Positions 11,005 through 24,000 of a stretch of 64,000 bases of DNA are shown piece by piece. This DNA comes from Monilinia fructicola (lineage: Eukaryota > Ascomycota > Leotiomycetes > Helotiales > Sclerotiniaceae). Location of the stretch: contig VICG01000002.1 of assembly GCA_008692225.1 (NCBI GenBank), positions 698,001 through 762,000 of the forward strand. The letters are read 5' to 3'. How positions within the stretch are numbered: position 1 is the first letter of the stretch; each line of letters begins with the position of its first letter. The translations under genes were made by a program, and so were the position numbers. Under the pieces are notes generated by a model that ran no database searches, was not told the DNA's origin, and saw only the letters and a list, made by a program, of their open reading frames with translations.

Positions 11005-12153
11005 ATGATGGCATCCAGAAGAAGTATTCATATTCAACCAGATTTTAATTATGGACGCTCAATTCCAACAAGTCTTGCGGATTCCTCAAGAAGGTATGCG
11101 ACAAAACTTACCAAAAGAATGAAAAATAGAAGTCCGAAAAGCTAACAACTCGGAGCACATTTACCACCAATACCCGCGCAAGCTTAAGTGGCTCCTTTTA
11201 TCCAAACACCAGGTAAGGACGCTCATGTTCCATCATGGGAACCAAGGACGCTAAAACCCATTTCAAAGTGCTCCATACACACAGGATTTGAACGCCCCGC
11301 CTTACAACCCTATCAACACACCAATGTCCTCCAGCTCTCTGGCTCGTCCGGGTACAACTTATGGATCTAATGCTTACAGCGTTGGACCATCTTCAGGTGT
11401 ATTTGGAACTGCAGGGCCAAGTTACGGTTCTTACACAAGTCAAGGTCCAAGTTGGGAACCTCAAGGCAGGGTCTCGCCCGAGAATTACATGGACGATTAT
11501 GTTGCATCTCCCAGCCCAACGGACTATGCACTTGAGCCAACTACTCGGCCATCAGGAAAAGCCAGAAGTGATGGGAAAGGCCATTCCCAAAGACGACCAT
11601 CTAACAGGGATGAATTTGATGGGCCACATCAATTCCTACAACGACGCGCCCCGGAATATATTGCCCAGCAGGAGAGAGACTTGCCGCACCTACCAACAAA
11701 TCTCGTGGTACAGGAACAGGATAGTGTCCTAACTAGAGTCAATGATAGGTTGTCACAGTGCGCCTTTGACTTTGTTGCCAAGTACCAATTTCCCATTCCT
11801 CTAAGTGACAGCTGTCGACCTGTAGAGCGACCCCAAGACCGAGAATGGACGGAGTGGGTATATCTTTTAAAACGCCTTGCTACCAAGAGACGTATACCTG
11901 CCCGGGTGTTATACAATGGCCAGATAAAACAATTTGTTACCATCTTGGAGAACAGCCTGGAAATGAGACATGCCGCAAAGCATCAGTCACGCCCCATTTG
12001 AAGGATGACAGGAATATTCTCCAATTGATTTCTGCTGGGATACAGGTTGCCAAAATTCTAAAGGATGCGGAGGCTATGTCTTACCTGGACCGGTTATATA
12101 TTTCGACAGAGCAGCAGATTCAGGAAAGGAGTGCAAGCCGCTTCCGTTCTTGA
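11005..12153 (+). CDS. conserved-looking fungal protein of unknown function, one frame break
   Basis: Three exons: 11005-11093, 11156-11212 and 11269-12153. Introns of 62 nt (donor GTATGC, branch GCTAAC, acceptor CGGAG) and 56 nt (GTAAGG, branch GCTAAA, acceptor CAAAG) give a continuous frame through ADSSRSTFTTN and FYPNTSAPYTQDLNAPPYN. The protein is about 340 aa. Its first ~170 residues are Ser/Pro/Gly/Tyr-rich and look disordered. From about residue 190 it becomes ordered: LTRVNDRLSQCAFDFVAKYQ, EWTEWVYLLKRLATKRRIPA and YNGQIKQFVTILENSLEMRH. The frame then breaks near C4 at 11,992-11,995; a one-base gain there continues as LKDDRNILQLISAGIQVAKI and MSYLDRLYISTEQQ to the TGA at 12,151-12,153. 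The tail is all-helical in appearance. I cannot name the family or assign a function. If the break is real the protein stops at 12,001 and loses its last ~50 residues. Confidence 0.72.
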
Positions 12154-14286
12154 ATAGAAGCCGGCACTTTCCCACGGCTAGTATGAATTGACGACTTTTA
12201 TGTTGTATGTTACCCACATTTAGGCGTTGGCTATCTTTGGGCAGGTGTCTTGCGTGGAAGGACCGATTTCCGCTCTTAGAAGAGCATTTGGGTTTTGGTT
12301 TGGGGCTTTTTTGTTTCTCGCATTTTATTATTCTTATTGTTATTTTTGCAGTGTCAAGGACTTTGCTTCTTCACTGGATTCAGCATACCACGGCAATTTG
12401 TTCAAATTGCACTCAGTTTTACCAGGAGCATTCGCACACAGTCGAGAAATTGGAACTCGCCATCAGTCCCAATCAGGACATTTTTAGATACCAGGCAGGA
12501 ATTTACAGTGACGGTCACTGAACAATAGCAGTGGAGCAAGGTAGCAGCGGGAGAGTTGCAAAATGTATGCTTATGTACCCTTAGATATTGTTCTCTTTTC
12601 AAAGGTCGGCGTTTTGGGAAGCATTCAAATGATCATTGGATTATGCATTATGCTTTGGGGAAAGGGGGAGACTGCTTGGGTGAATGACCGTAAAAACACT
12701 ACGAATTTGGGTGTTTTGGGTTGACTGCAAAATCCATTGGGCGAATTCGTTAATGTTAGTGTCATCCGCAATGTCTAGCTTGTTCAGATTATTTTACTTG
12801 CCGCACCCTACTATGTGTATATTTTGACTGGAACAGCAAGGAGACCTTTTCAATTTAAGAACAGATATGTCCATGTATGAGAGCAAGTTATTGGCCTGTT
12901 TTGATAAGCACACTGCAATTCTACAAACGGAAATCTCAGGGCGTCTTCCTAAAAGAGGTGGTATAGGGCTTGCATCTGCAAGCCGAAGTCCAGTCCTCGC
13001 GAACCATTCATTTCTCATCGATGCGGCCTTGCAATCATCTCCTTTTCCCATCTTGTATGTTCCGGGTGAATATTTACCTGGGGAGCAAGTGTGAGAAAGC
13101 AAGCTAATCAATCACGTGTGCAGGCAAATAGACTATTACAACAAAGCAGCAAAATAACTTGCGAAAGGGAAACTTATATATGTCTGCAATAAACCCAATA
13201 GTAGGTACAACTCCCGAGCATTAAAGGTCTGATAGTTTTTGGACCTTGGTCACAAATTAATCACAAGGTCTTTGGTTACTACCCCCTTGGATGCAATTTC
13301 GTTCGCCATGAGGCATCCTTCTTCACTGCACACCAGCATGCGCAACTAGTTTTGAAGATCGTTTTGATTCGCAATAGAGCTTTTTATAAGGATCTTTTGT
13401 CTTTCCTCGTAGCCGTGGTGTGAAGCAATTTGCGACCATCACGAAGGCATGTCTTTCATCTTTGGCAGAGTCTTTACTTTCTATCGTGGGCTATAGCACT
13501 CTGTGTTCCAAGACTCCCTCTGAGGTTGGATGTTCAAGAGAATCAACTCGTAGAGACAAGGCCTCCGAAACGGCCGACGTTCTGCTATAGGATTGAATAT
13601 GCTAGGTCCATCATCCAAACGAGTAAATACAAAGGGTCTAAAGAAAACTGGGAGAAGAGGCCGGTATTTTTGGTCTTGTACTACTCCAATGATTGATCCT
13701 TCCCGCTGGTATGCCAGACTAGATGGTCATTTGTGATGGCGGCTTTTTGAACCAGCGTAGATAGTCCTGGGGAATCTAGTTGGATTCTGATCCCAGGTTT
13801 CACAGCTTCTTGTTTGGCGCCTCTTCCAGATCAAAGCGTATTTTTCGGACTTCCATGTGTCACTGTCGTGATAATCAACTCGTTACAAGCTCTTGCAAAT
13901 GTCTCCCGACCTATGATATCTCGCAAGAGACACTGTCTGCTCGTACTGTGCCAGGACCGTCAATTTCGAGGCTATTATGGCCTATATAGATCCTATTGTT
14001 TATGAAAGCAGCTGCCTGATCTATAGACTCTGTTTTTTATATTCTGCGGCCAGAGTGCGATTGCTTGGTACACTGTTTGAATAATATCAGCCATGAATAT
14101 TATACTATATATTTCTGAGATTAAGGTTAGTTCAATATATTAATAGGAATGCAGAAAGAGAATTTGAATGATGGCAGAAATCACTAGAAAAGAAGTAAGA
14201 CTCAATAAGGTTCTCTACCATGTTTTTCGGCTATACCCTCTCTTATTTCAACAATTGTACTCGGGCGGGTTTGGAAAGAGGCATAC
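12154..14286. other. gene-poor transition region before the AT-rich block
   Basis: About 2.1 kb of moderate GC content with no gene I can support. Short open frames (minus 12,794-13,111; plus 13,430-13,696 and 13,780-13,989) have no introns, domains or motifs that I recognise. They could be remains of a decayed gene. The first few hundred bases should include the 3' UTR of the upstream gene. Confidence 0.55.
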
Positions 14287-14378
14287 GCAAATATAAAACT
14301 TATAATTATTCAATACAACCTTGATATAATTTTATATTATTTATAATTGTTGTAGATTTGGTAGTTTTATATTTGCTA
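14287..14378. repeat. small AT-rich inverted repeat at the block edge
   Basis: GCAAATATAAAACT at 14,288 is matched in inverse by AGTTTTATATTTGC near 14,365-14,378, with a partly palindromic centre. It marks the exact change from ordinary to AT-saturated sequence and may be the remnant of a small foldback element. Confidence 0.55.
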
Positions 14379-14686
14379 TGAGAAAATTGTAATATATAAA
14401 TCTATTTTAAATGAACAATAATATAATAAGATTTATAACTATATAAAAAATATCGAAAAAATAAAAATTTAAAATAATATTAAATAAATCGAGGAATACT
14501 ATAATTAGATCTAGAAAATTCTACTAAATAATAATATATTAGTTAGACTTTGTATATTATATTTAAGAATTTCATTATCTTTATTAATATTAAAAATATA
14601 TATAGATGAAGTTAAAAAAGTAAGAAAATTTATTAATTTTAAGAGGATTAATCCACTTATTATAACTATATAAGTAAAATCATTCG
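14379..14686. other. AT-rich sequence, origin not assigned
   Basis: About 300 nt of AT-saturated DNA before the LTR-like segment. A minus-strand frame (14,511-14,714) is open but shows no motif. No match to the other repeat families in the window was seen. Confidence 0.5.
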
Positions 14687-14850
14687 TGTGACGAATATCA
14701 CGTGCCTTAGACACGTATTATCTCATCACGCTAAGCGATACTGTATATAAAGGAGATCTCTAAATCCCTTAAAGATCTCTTCCCTTTTTAGCTTTCTTAT
14801 TCTAGTTAATTAATCTCTATTGACTCGCTTTAGTATGTGATCGTAATATA
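14687..14850 (+). mobile_element. possible Copia-like solo LTR
   Basis: A ~164-nt segment beginning TGTGACGAATATCACGTG, with a TATATAAAGG promoter-like box near 14,742 and a CT-rich segment after it, ending CGTAATATA. The next bases, TTAGGTATTTAAACCCG, resemble a mutated primer-binding site. It is much less AT-rich than its surroundings. No second copy and no internal region were found, so this would be a solo or truncated LTR. The terminal CA expected of an LTR is absent (TA, which RIP could produce). Confidence 0.35.
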
Positions 14851-14991
14851 TTAGGTATTTAAACCCGTTCTATTATATATTTAAAGGTATTAAGAAATAT
14901 AATAATTATTTATTAAAATTCTTATATATTTTTAAACGATAAATAAAATATAAAAAAGTTTTAAATATATTATAAAAATATTTTAGATGTA

Positions 14992-16319
14992 AGAGTTGTA
15001 GCTACAGCTTATCGCACACTTTGCGTTTTCAACCATTTTATTTCGAAATTTAATTATCAATTAATACATTAATATTTTTTTATAAAATTGAAGCTGTATA
15101 TTAATAGATAGTAGTTAATTCCTTTATTTTAATTATATCCTTCAATTTATAAATTAATTTTTTAATATATAATCTAAAATTTAAAGGATTTATTCTTTTT
15201 CATAATGCTTTCAATTTACGTTTTAATTCTTTAATGGAAGTAAGTATAAATAGTAGTTTTTTAAGTTTTTTTTTTATTCAGCGTTATATTTTCTTAATAG
15301 AATTAAGATTTAAAGATAAAAGAGATTAATTAAAGCTTTATATAAAATGCTTTAATTAAACTATATAGGTATGCTTTAAATGCATCTTTACTTTATCTTC
15401 TATAAAGATATATTTAAATTTTAATTTATCAAATAATAGAAATACTATTAAAATAAAAATTTGATTACAATATATCTTTAAAGTAATACTTTTACTATTT
15501 TTATCTTTCTTCAAAAATATTAATAAAAATTTATAATTCTAATTAATTATCCTTTATATTATAACTAATACCCTTTTTAACCTATATATTGATTTAATAT
15601 AATTAAAATACTTCTTTTCTTTAATTTATTTAATAATTCAAATTCTACTATTTTTCTTTAATTTAAAGATGTTTTTGTTTAATTATATAATCTTCCTTTA
15701 ATCCCTCCTTTTTTCCCAAACAAAGATTATATTATTAATCCTTTATTAACAATAGGAATATATAAAATTCAATCTTTTTTTTGTTTGCATTTTTAAAATA
15801 AAAAGTTTAAAATATTCTATATATATTATTTAAAGCTATATCAATATAATTTTTATCGAATTATATATAATAAAGTTTTAAATTAAAAAATGTTTTTAAT
15901 CTATTTATAAATCATCTTTTTTCTAATTCAATCTTTTATTATATCCCTTATAATTTGATAAATCTTTTTAATTAATATTAAAGAATATTAATAAATCTTC
16001 TTCTTATGTATTTTTCGCTTTAATTCAAACTTAAAAATATTCCTAACCATTGAATATTTAATACCAATATTTTTTTCGATTTATAACCAGGATTTTTTAT
16101 AATCACATACTTGAAACATTTTAAAGCAATAAAAAGTACTTCAATTCTATTTATATTTATATTAATCATTTTGATCCCCAAGAAGAACTACCATTTTGAA
16201 TTTAAAAGAAAAAAATATTGAAGAATAAATTTATGGTGGAATTTCGAAATATATATATCAAAAAATGAGTGGCTAACGAATCTCGCTTAAGGTGTGCGAT
16301 AAGCTGTGGCCACAACTCT
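14992..16319. mobile_element. Tc1/mariner-sized element with 28-bp inverted ends, RIP-decayed
   Basis: The left end AGAGTTGTAGCTACAGCTTA continues TCGCACAC; the right end is its inverse except for two transitions (GGCC for AGCT). Both sides are flanked by TA (14,990-14,991 and 16,320-16,321). The 1,328-bp length fits a Tc1/mariner transposon carrying a single transposase gene. The interior is AT-saturated with no usable frame, so any transposase is dead. It sits inside the reverse LINE-r0. The ends contain a perfect 10-bp palindrome around TAGCTA/TGGCCA. Confidence 0.72.
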
Positions 16320-17986
16320 TATATTTTCATTTTCAAATTTGGAATAATATTCAATAAAGTCCTTATATATAATTTAAACAACTAATAATCTATGAAACTA
16401 GATTTAAGGAAGGTTAAGTTTTAAGGAAAATTATATTTTATATGAAAAAATTTTATTTTACATTTAAGCTATTAAATCTATTATATAGTTTAATGAAGAT
16501 CTTTAAGAAATAAACTATTCTATTAATTATAAATATTAAGAATAAATCTAAATTTTAAGTAACCTTTAGTATATTTCTATTTATAATATAAATGATTGTT
16601 TTGTTCTTTTTAATTTTTATATATTTTAGTAATTCTTTAATATTAATATTATAAAATTATATTATATTCTAATATTTAAAAAAGTTTATTATAAGAAATT
16701 CAATATATTTATTTATATAAAATTAGAATCATTTTAAATTTATATTTAATAATATCCTTATTATATATTAAAAAAAAATTTTAAACTTTTATAGTTTTAT
16801 ATTGAAGATATATAAAGTAAAACAAATCAATCTATAATTGATATTTATTTATTTATTTCTTATTTTTATCTATTTATGATTACTAATATATTACTTTAAG
16901 CTATTTAAGAAGATAATAACATTGGTTAAAAAAGATTAAATTCTATTGCCTATAGGTTTTAAAAATTATAATAATAGTTTTTTAATTGATTTCTTTAATT
17001 AGATTTATATAATATTTTATATAAAGTATAACGATTAAAAAGTTAATATAAAAGTTATTCGGAATATATTAATTAAATATTAAATATTGATTTAAAATAT
17101 TTATTATAGATCTATATTATAGTTTTTAATAACTATTAAGATAAGAGTTTAATGTATTAAAAAGAATAATATATTTATTATTTATATTTACAATATAGAA
17201 CAAAGTTTAACTTTTTTTAGTATAATTTTAATAGAGAGTATTTAGCATTATAGAAAAGGGTTATATTAGGAATAATTCTTTAAATGAATAATACTTTATG
17301 AAATGCTAAGATAAATATTTTATTAAATAAGTTTATATATTAATAATTATATTTTAATAGGATTGATAAAATCTAAAGACTTTGTATAATCTATATATTA
17401 GACAATCGTATTATAAGTTAAAAAAGGTATAATATAAATAATAATAACTTTTTGAAATATTAAAACTAATAAACTTTTTATTGTTTTTATTAGGCTTTTA
17501 ATATAATATAAAACGAAATAGATTTATATAATCTATTTTTAAATATATTCTCGAAAAAGAAAATTATTAAATCAAATTCTTAACTAATATAAAACAAATC
17601 ATTTATCCTTCTTTAATATTATTATAATATAATTAATAATAAATTTATTAGTTATTTGATATAATAATCTTTAAATACTTTATTTTTTGATAAGGTGAAT
17701 TATTCTTAGCTTTTTCTAAAACAAAAACGATCTTGTTTTAAATATTTCAATATATATTATTTCTAATTCCATAAAGAAAATATATATATTAGTAATTAAT
17801 AATGTTAAGATTATAAATAAGAATATATTTTTCATATATTCAAATTTCTATATAATATTCTAAAATGATATTTTAATAAAATATAACTTATAAGATATAA
17901 AGAAAAAGATATATTTTAGGAAAGTATTATAAACTAATTAGTAATTTAATATGATAAAGTTTTTAAAAAGGGTTTTTATATATTTA

Positions 17987-18017
17987 AGTCGCTTACCCTC
18001 CTTCTCGCCACCCCCCC
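17987..18017 (+). mobile_element. MITE1-B, left fragment
   Basis: The first 31 nt of MITE1 (AGTCGCTTACCCTCC...), cut off by LINE1. The rest of the same copy resumes at 25,189. TA at 17,985-17,986 is the left target duplication; the matching TA is at 26,018-26,019. Confidence 0.88.
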
Positions 18018-21000
18018 AGCCTACACAACAATCCAAAACAACAGTACCTTCTTATTTTTGCCTTAAATACAGCTTATTTGTAGCCTTAATTGTTTTATAA
18101 TATTAATTATATTATCCTTATAATAAAATAACAATATTAGATGAAGAAAATACTTTTACACAAATTTTTTTCAGCTTTTGATTTTATAAACCTACTAAAG
18201 CTTTAATTATTATTCACTTTTATATAACAAATTATAAAAAGATTATATAAAAAAAATTCAAAATAAACTTTTAATTTCCTCTTTTTTTTAATTTAGGTAA
18301 TAATTAATCCATTAACAATTTTATTATAAATGTTATTAGTAACTATTTTGTAATATTTAAATACAATTAAAAGCAATTTTTATAATATTATTATAAAATT
18401 TGTATTTAGAATTGATAAATTTGTAATTATATATAATAATATATTTATAAAATATAAGATCACTTTTAAAATCTTTTAAAAAATTATTAATTTTCTTTCT
18501 ATTTTAATATTTATAAAAATTAATATAATAATCTTTATATTTATTTATCTTTACAATTAAATGTTTTAAAAACATTTGTTTTACCTTTTTAAATTAATAT
18601 TTTTTATAAATATAATAAAATTATTTTTAAGATTTAATTACAATTTATAGGGTTTTAAAAGTAAAAATATATAGAACAATCCCAAATTTAATAATATTCT
18701 TCTTAATTTTGATTTTTGTAGTTTTTATATTATAATTATATTTATAAAATTTATTAAAATCTATAATTTTTTCTTTAATTTCAATTGGAAATATTTATAT
18801 TTTAATTAAATAGAAATTTTAAATCCTTTTTAATTATTTAAAGTCTTTTATAATTTAATAAAGCTTTTTCAAATAAATTAACAATTTTACCTTAATCTTA
18901 ATTTCCTTTATTACATTTATTATTATTAGCTAAATAATTATATTAAATAACCTTTTAATTTTATAATCTTTTATTTATTCAAAAAATATTAAAATTATTA
19001 AAAAAATATTAAAAACTACTTTATTTAATATTTCAGTTATTTAATATAATTATACTATTATTAATATACCTATTTTATTTTATAATCTAATAAGTAGAAT
19101 TATATAAATAAATATTAATCTTATCTTCGAAAAAGTTATCACTTAAACACAATATAACCCAATTAGTATTAAACCCTTTAAATATATATATTAATCCTAA
19201 AATTAATAAAATAATATAAATTATTTTATTTACTAAACCTATTAAAATATTTAAACGTTTTAATATTAATAATTTATTAAAAATGATTACGAAAAAGATT
19301 ATTATTAATCATTATAATCTAAATTACTAAAACTATTATAATTTAATTAAATGTATTTATTATATTAAATATATATATTGTAATATACAAAAAAATTAAT
19401 ATTAAAGATCTTTTAATATTAATTATATTAATTTATTATAATATATCAATTATTATAAATCCTTTATTATAAATTATAACAATTACCCTACCATTCCCAA
19501 ACGAGTAAATAGAAAGTATATCAAGTCTATCAAAAAAAAATTTAATTAGATTTACAAATATAGTAAAACTACTTTTAAAATAGTTAATATTTCCACTTTT
19601 ACCTTTATAACTTTAAAAGCTATTTTAATTATATAAAACAAGGTTACAATTAGTTTTAAATATAAATGTAATTTTATTGTAATAATATATAAAAATATTA
19701 GTTCTACCTTTAAACTATTTGCAATTAAATTTTTTAAAATTAAAAATATTATATATAAAAAAGTTTATTTAATTATTTTATTAAACAATTATAAAATTAT
19801 AATTATTATAACAATCCTAAAGCTTAAATTTGATATTTTTATAAAAAAAGGCTAATAAATTAATCATTCTTCTTTTCCCTTTATATTAGAATAATATAAA
19901 TAGAATTATAACCTTTATTACCCTTAATAAATTTAATTTTAAGATTTATAAATTAATTAAATCAATATTAATAAAAAAAACGTTATTCATATAATTTTTT
20001 TTAAAATATTATATATATAGAAAATAAATATTATATATATTTAGTAATTTTAGATATATATTAATATGTATATTTAAAATTATTTAAGGTACAATTATTA
20101 TACTCCAATCAATTTTTGGAAACTTTTAATTTTCGAAAATATTAAAAATTTCTGTTTCTGAATTATAATTTATATTTAAAAAAGCGTAAGATTATATATA
20201 TAATAAAAATAATTAATATACAATAAAGATTTATTTTAAATTGATATTAACTTTATTGCTATTTTTAATGTTTATAAACAATTTATAATATCTAAAAATA
20301 ATTAATTATATTATTCATTTTTCTTTATTTTTTAAATGCTTTATAAAAAGGGATTTTAATATTTAGTATAATATATTTAAATTTAATGTTTTATTTATTT
20401 ATTAAAAAGCGGAAATTATATAATAAATATTCAACAATAAAATAAACTTTATTAATATTCTAAAGGAACTTATTTATTTTATTAAATATATTCTAAATCT
20501 TATATTCTTTAATATTCTTTTTAATAATTATTAATATTTGTAAAAATCTATATATAGAATTAAATTATAAAATTTAGATTATAATTTTATTTGGTTAAAA
20601 TATTTATATATTTAGTTAACATTATTTTAAGGTTATTAAAGATGATTTAGAAAAGTTCTTAAACTTTGTATATATTAATATTATTAAACTTCTAAATTTA
20701 AATAATTTTTAAAATTAAAACAATATAAAAAGTTTTGTTGTTTAATTTATTATTATTTTCAATTTTGTTATATATATAATTAATAAATCACCTTTAAAAA
20801 TACTTTACTTTATAATAAATTTTTAAAATACAAAATAGTATACTAAATTTACTTTATAATTAAATATACAATTAAAATTCAATTACCCTTTAAAACCAAG
20901 GAATTTTATAATATAATTTATAAGATTGAAAAAAACTATTAAAAAAACATAATTAATAAAATTAAGGATAATAAAGATTTATACTAAATTATTAATTAAT

Positions 21001-24000
21001 GTAAATTAAACTATAATCTTAAAACTCTTTTTTTTAATAATTAATAAAATCATAATCAAAATATAATTAAAAGCTAAAATATTATAGTTTAAAGTTTTAA
21101 ATAAATTTAGTATAATTAATAACTTAGATTATAATCTATTGATAAACTAATAAAGTTTTAATACACTTTTATAATTTACTTTAATATTTTAAAAAGAAAT
21201 TAAAAGAAATATTATTAATGTTTTAAATATTTTATTAAAAATTAATTAAATCATAATTTAACTATTTAAAGCTTATTAAAGTTTAATTAAATATATAAGT
21301 CGCCTACCCTACTTTTTGCCACCCCCCTTATTTGGCTAACATTTCATATCAAAAAACGGTCAATTTAATATACTTATAACTCTATAGAAAATGAATATAT
21401 ATTTTTTAAATTTTAATTAAAGCTTTTATATATAATTATTAATAAATTCTGAAAATCTTAAATTTTTGCGATTTTTTTTATAAAAAGTAATAAAAGATTA
21501 TAGAAAATTAGAATTTTCGGTTTTAGATTTATATATAGAAATCACAATACAAAATTGAAACTTTGAAATAAATATTTATAATTTTTAAACGAAAATAATT
21601 AAAAATAATCTATAAATTTTTATAGAATCTATTTATCAATATATAATAAATAATTTATTTAAAATATATATAATAATTTGAAACTATTGAGTAAATTGAA
21701 ATTAGAAGTTTTTTACTTAAAATTTTATCGTTAAAATCTAAGAATCTATATTAAACATTTATTATAAGTAATAGTATATTATTAAAATAATATATTTAAT
21801 TTAAATTAGCTTTAAGATTCTTGAATTTTTTTAAATTATTTTTAGCTATTTTTATTAAATAAATATAACTTTTTTTAAAGATTTTAATTTTGTATAGGAT
21901 TTATATATAAATCGAAAATGAAAATTTTTATTTTCTATAATCTTTTATTACTCTTTATAAAAAAATCATAAAAATTTAAGATTTTCAAAATTTATTAATA
22001 ATTATATATAAAAGCTCTAATTAAAATTTAAAAAATATATATTTATTTTTTGTAGAGTTATAAGTACGTTAAAATGACCGTTTTTTGGTATGAAATATTG
22101 GCTAAATAGGGGGGGTGGCGAGAAGTAGGGTAGGCGATTTACTTTATAACTTATATAATAAGTATTTTAATCTTAAAATTTTTTTATAAGCATAAAAACT
22201 AATTAAAATTATTATATTTCCTAAAATTAAGAAAATTAATAAAATCTTTATCTACTTCTAATATTTCATTATATCTATCTTATATATCTCTAAAAGTTTT
22301 AAAAAGATTATTATTAAACACTTAATCTAAATTACTCTTATATTAAAAATCTTTAATCTACAATATAAAAAGTTTTCCCTAAAAGATTTGTTATAAATTT
22401 AATAATTAGTTTTATATATAATATAAAAGCAATTATAATATAAGATTTAAAAATTATAATAATTATATTAAACATTTAAAAGATTTTTAACGCATTACTT
22501 AAAAAACACTTATTAATCTAAATAATAATATAAAACTAGCCCTTAGTATTCCTAAAATTAATTAATTTATTCCTAACAAATAAATATATAAAAGTATGCT
22601 TAAAGAATTTAATTATATTAAATTATTAAATCACTTATAGCATTTTTTAAGGTTTACCATTATTTTATATATTATACATATTATATCTAATCGAATTATT
22701 ATTTTTAAAATACTATTTATAAATTTAAATATACTAACAATATATATCTATTTATAGTTTTAACATTGTTAATTACTAATATTTATATTCTTTCCTAAAA
22801 AATTAAGAATATTATTTATTAAAATGTTTAAAATAAAATTATTTTTACCCTTAAAAAAGCTAGAAATAATCTATCTTATTAAGAAATAAAACGCTTAAAT
22901 ACTATTATATAAAATAAATAATAAATTTACTATTAATTCTATTATAATAATACTAAAAAAAAAATAAGTAACTTACTTTACATTAGCTTAAAGTATAATT
23001 TAATAAAAAAATAATTTTTCAAAAATATATAAAGGAATAGATTATATAAGTTTATCTCGTTTTACCCTATATTAAAAGCTTAATAAAGATAATGAATAAT
23101 CTATTAATCTTAATATTTAGAAAAATTATTATTACCTATATTATTCCTTTCTTAATTTATAATATAAAAGTTTAATATACAAAATATATAAAACCTTTTA
23201 AATTCTTTTAATTTAATTAAAACCTAATCATTAATATATAATTTAAATAATATATAAATTTGCTTAATAAAACATTTATTTTAATATTCTATAAAAGTTT
23301 TATTAATTTAAAAGAATTATTTTGAATATTATTTTTTTATAATATTAAATTACCCTTTATAAAGGTTATACTTATAAAAATTAAGTTTCGATTTATATTA
23401 CAAATACAAATAATTAATATATTATATTTATTAATTTACTAAATCCTAATACTAATAATCATTAAAAATTACAAAATAAGTTTATAATAAATATTTAAAA
23501 CTCAAATTTAATATTTAATATATATATTTCTAATAATTCTTAAATTAGCCCTTTAATTATTATACTTTATATAAAATTATTAAATAAATCCAATAAAGGA
23601 AATTAATAAAGAAATTGTTATTATAATCTTTAAAATTTAATGAAATTTATTTTCTTTGATTAATATTATTATATTCTTAAATGATTTAAAATAATATATT
23701 AAGAATTATAAATATATAAAATATAATTATATGATTTATTAAAACAATATATAAATAAATTTTAGATATAAATTAATTAATTTTATATTATATGTTTTTA
23801 ATATAAAAACTATAAATATTTCAAAAAGACTTTAATATACAATAAAAATATCATTAAACATTAATTTATAGCAATTTTAATTATATATAAATAATATTTT
23901 AATAATATAATATCTACAAATTAATATATTAAACTTTTTATAATAAAACCTTTTACAAATATTAAAATATAATATAGGTTTATAATATTAATATCAAGTA

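Noticed and set aside
12794..13111. 105-aa minus frame in the transition region
   Set aside because: No recognisable motif, no intron support and no neighbouring coding segments; kept only as possible decay product.
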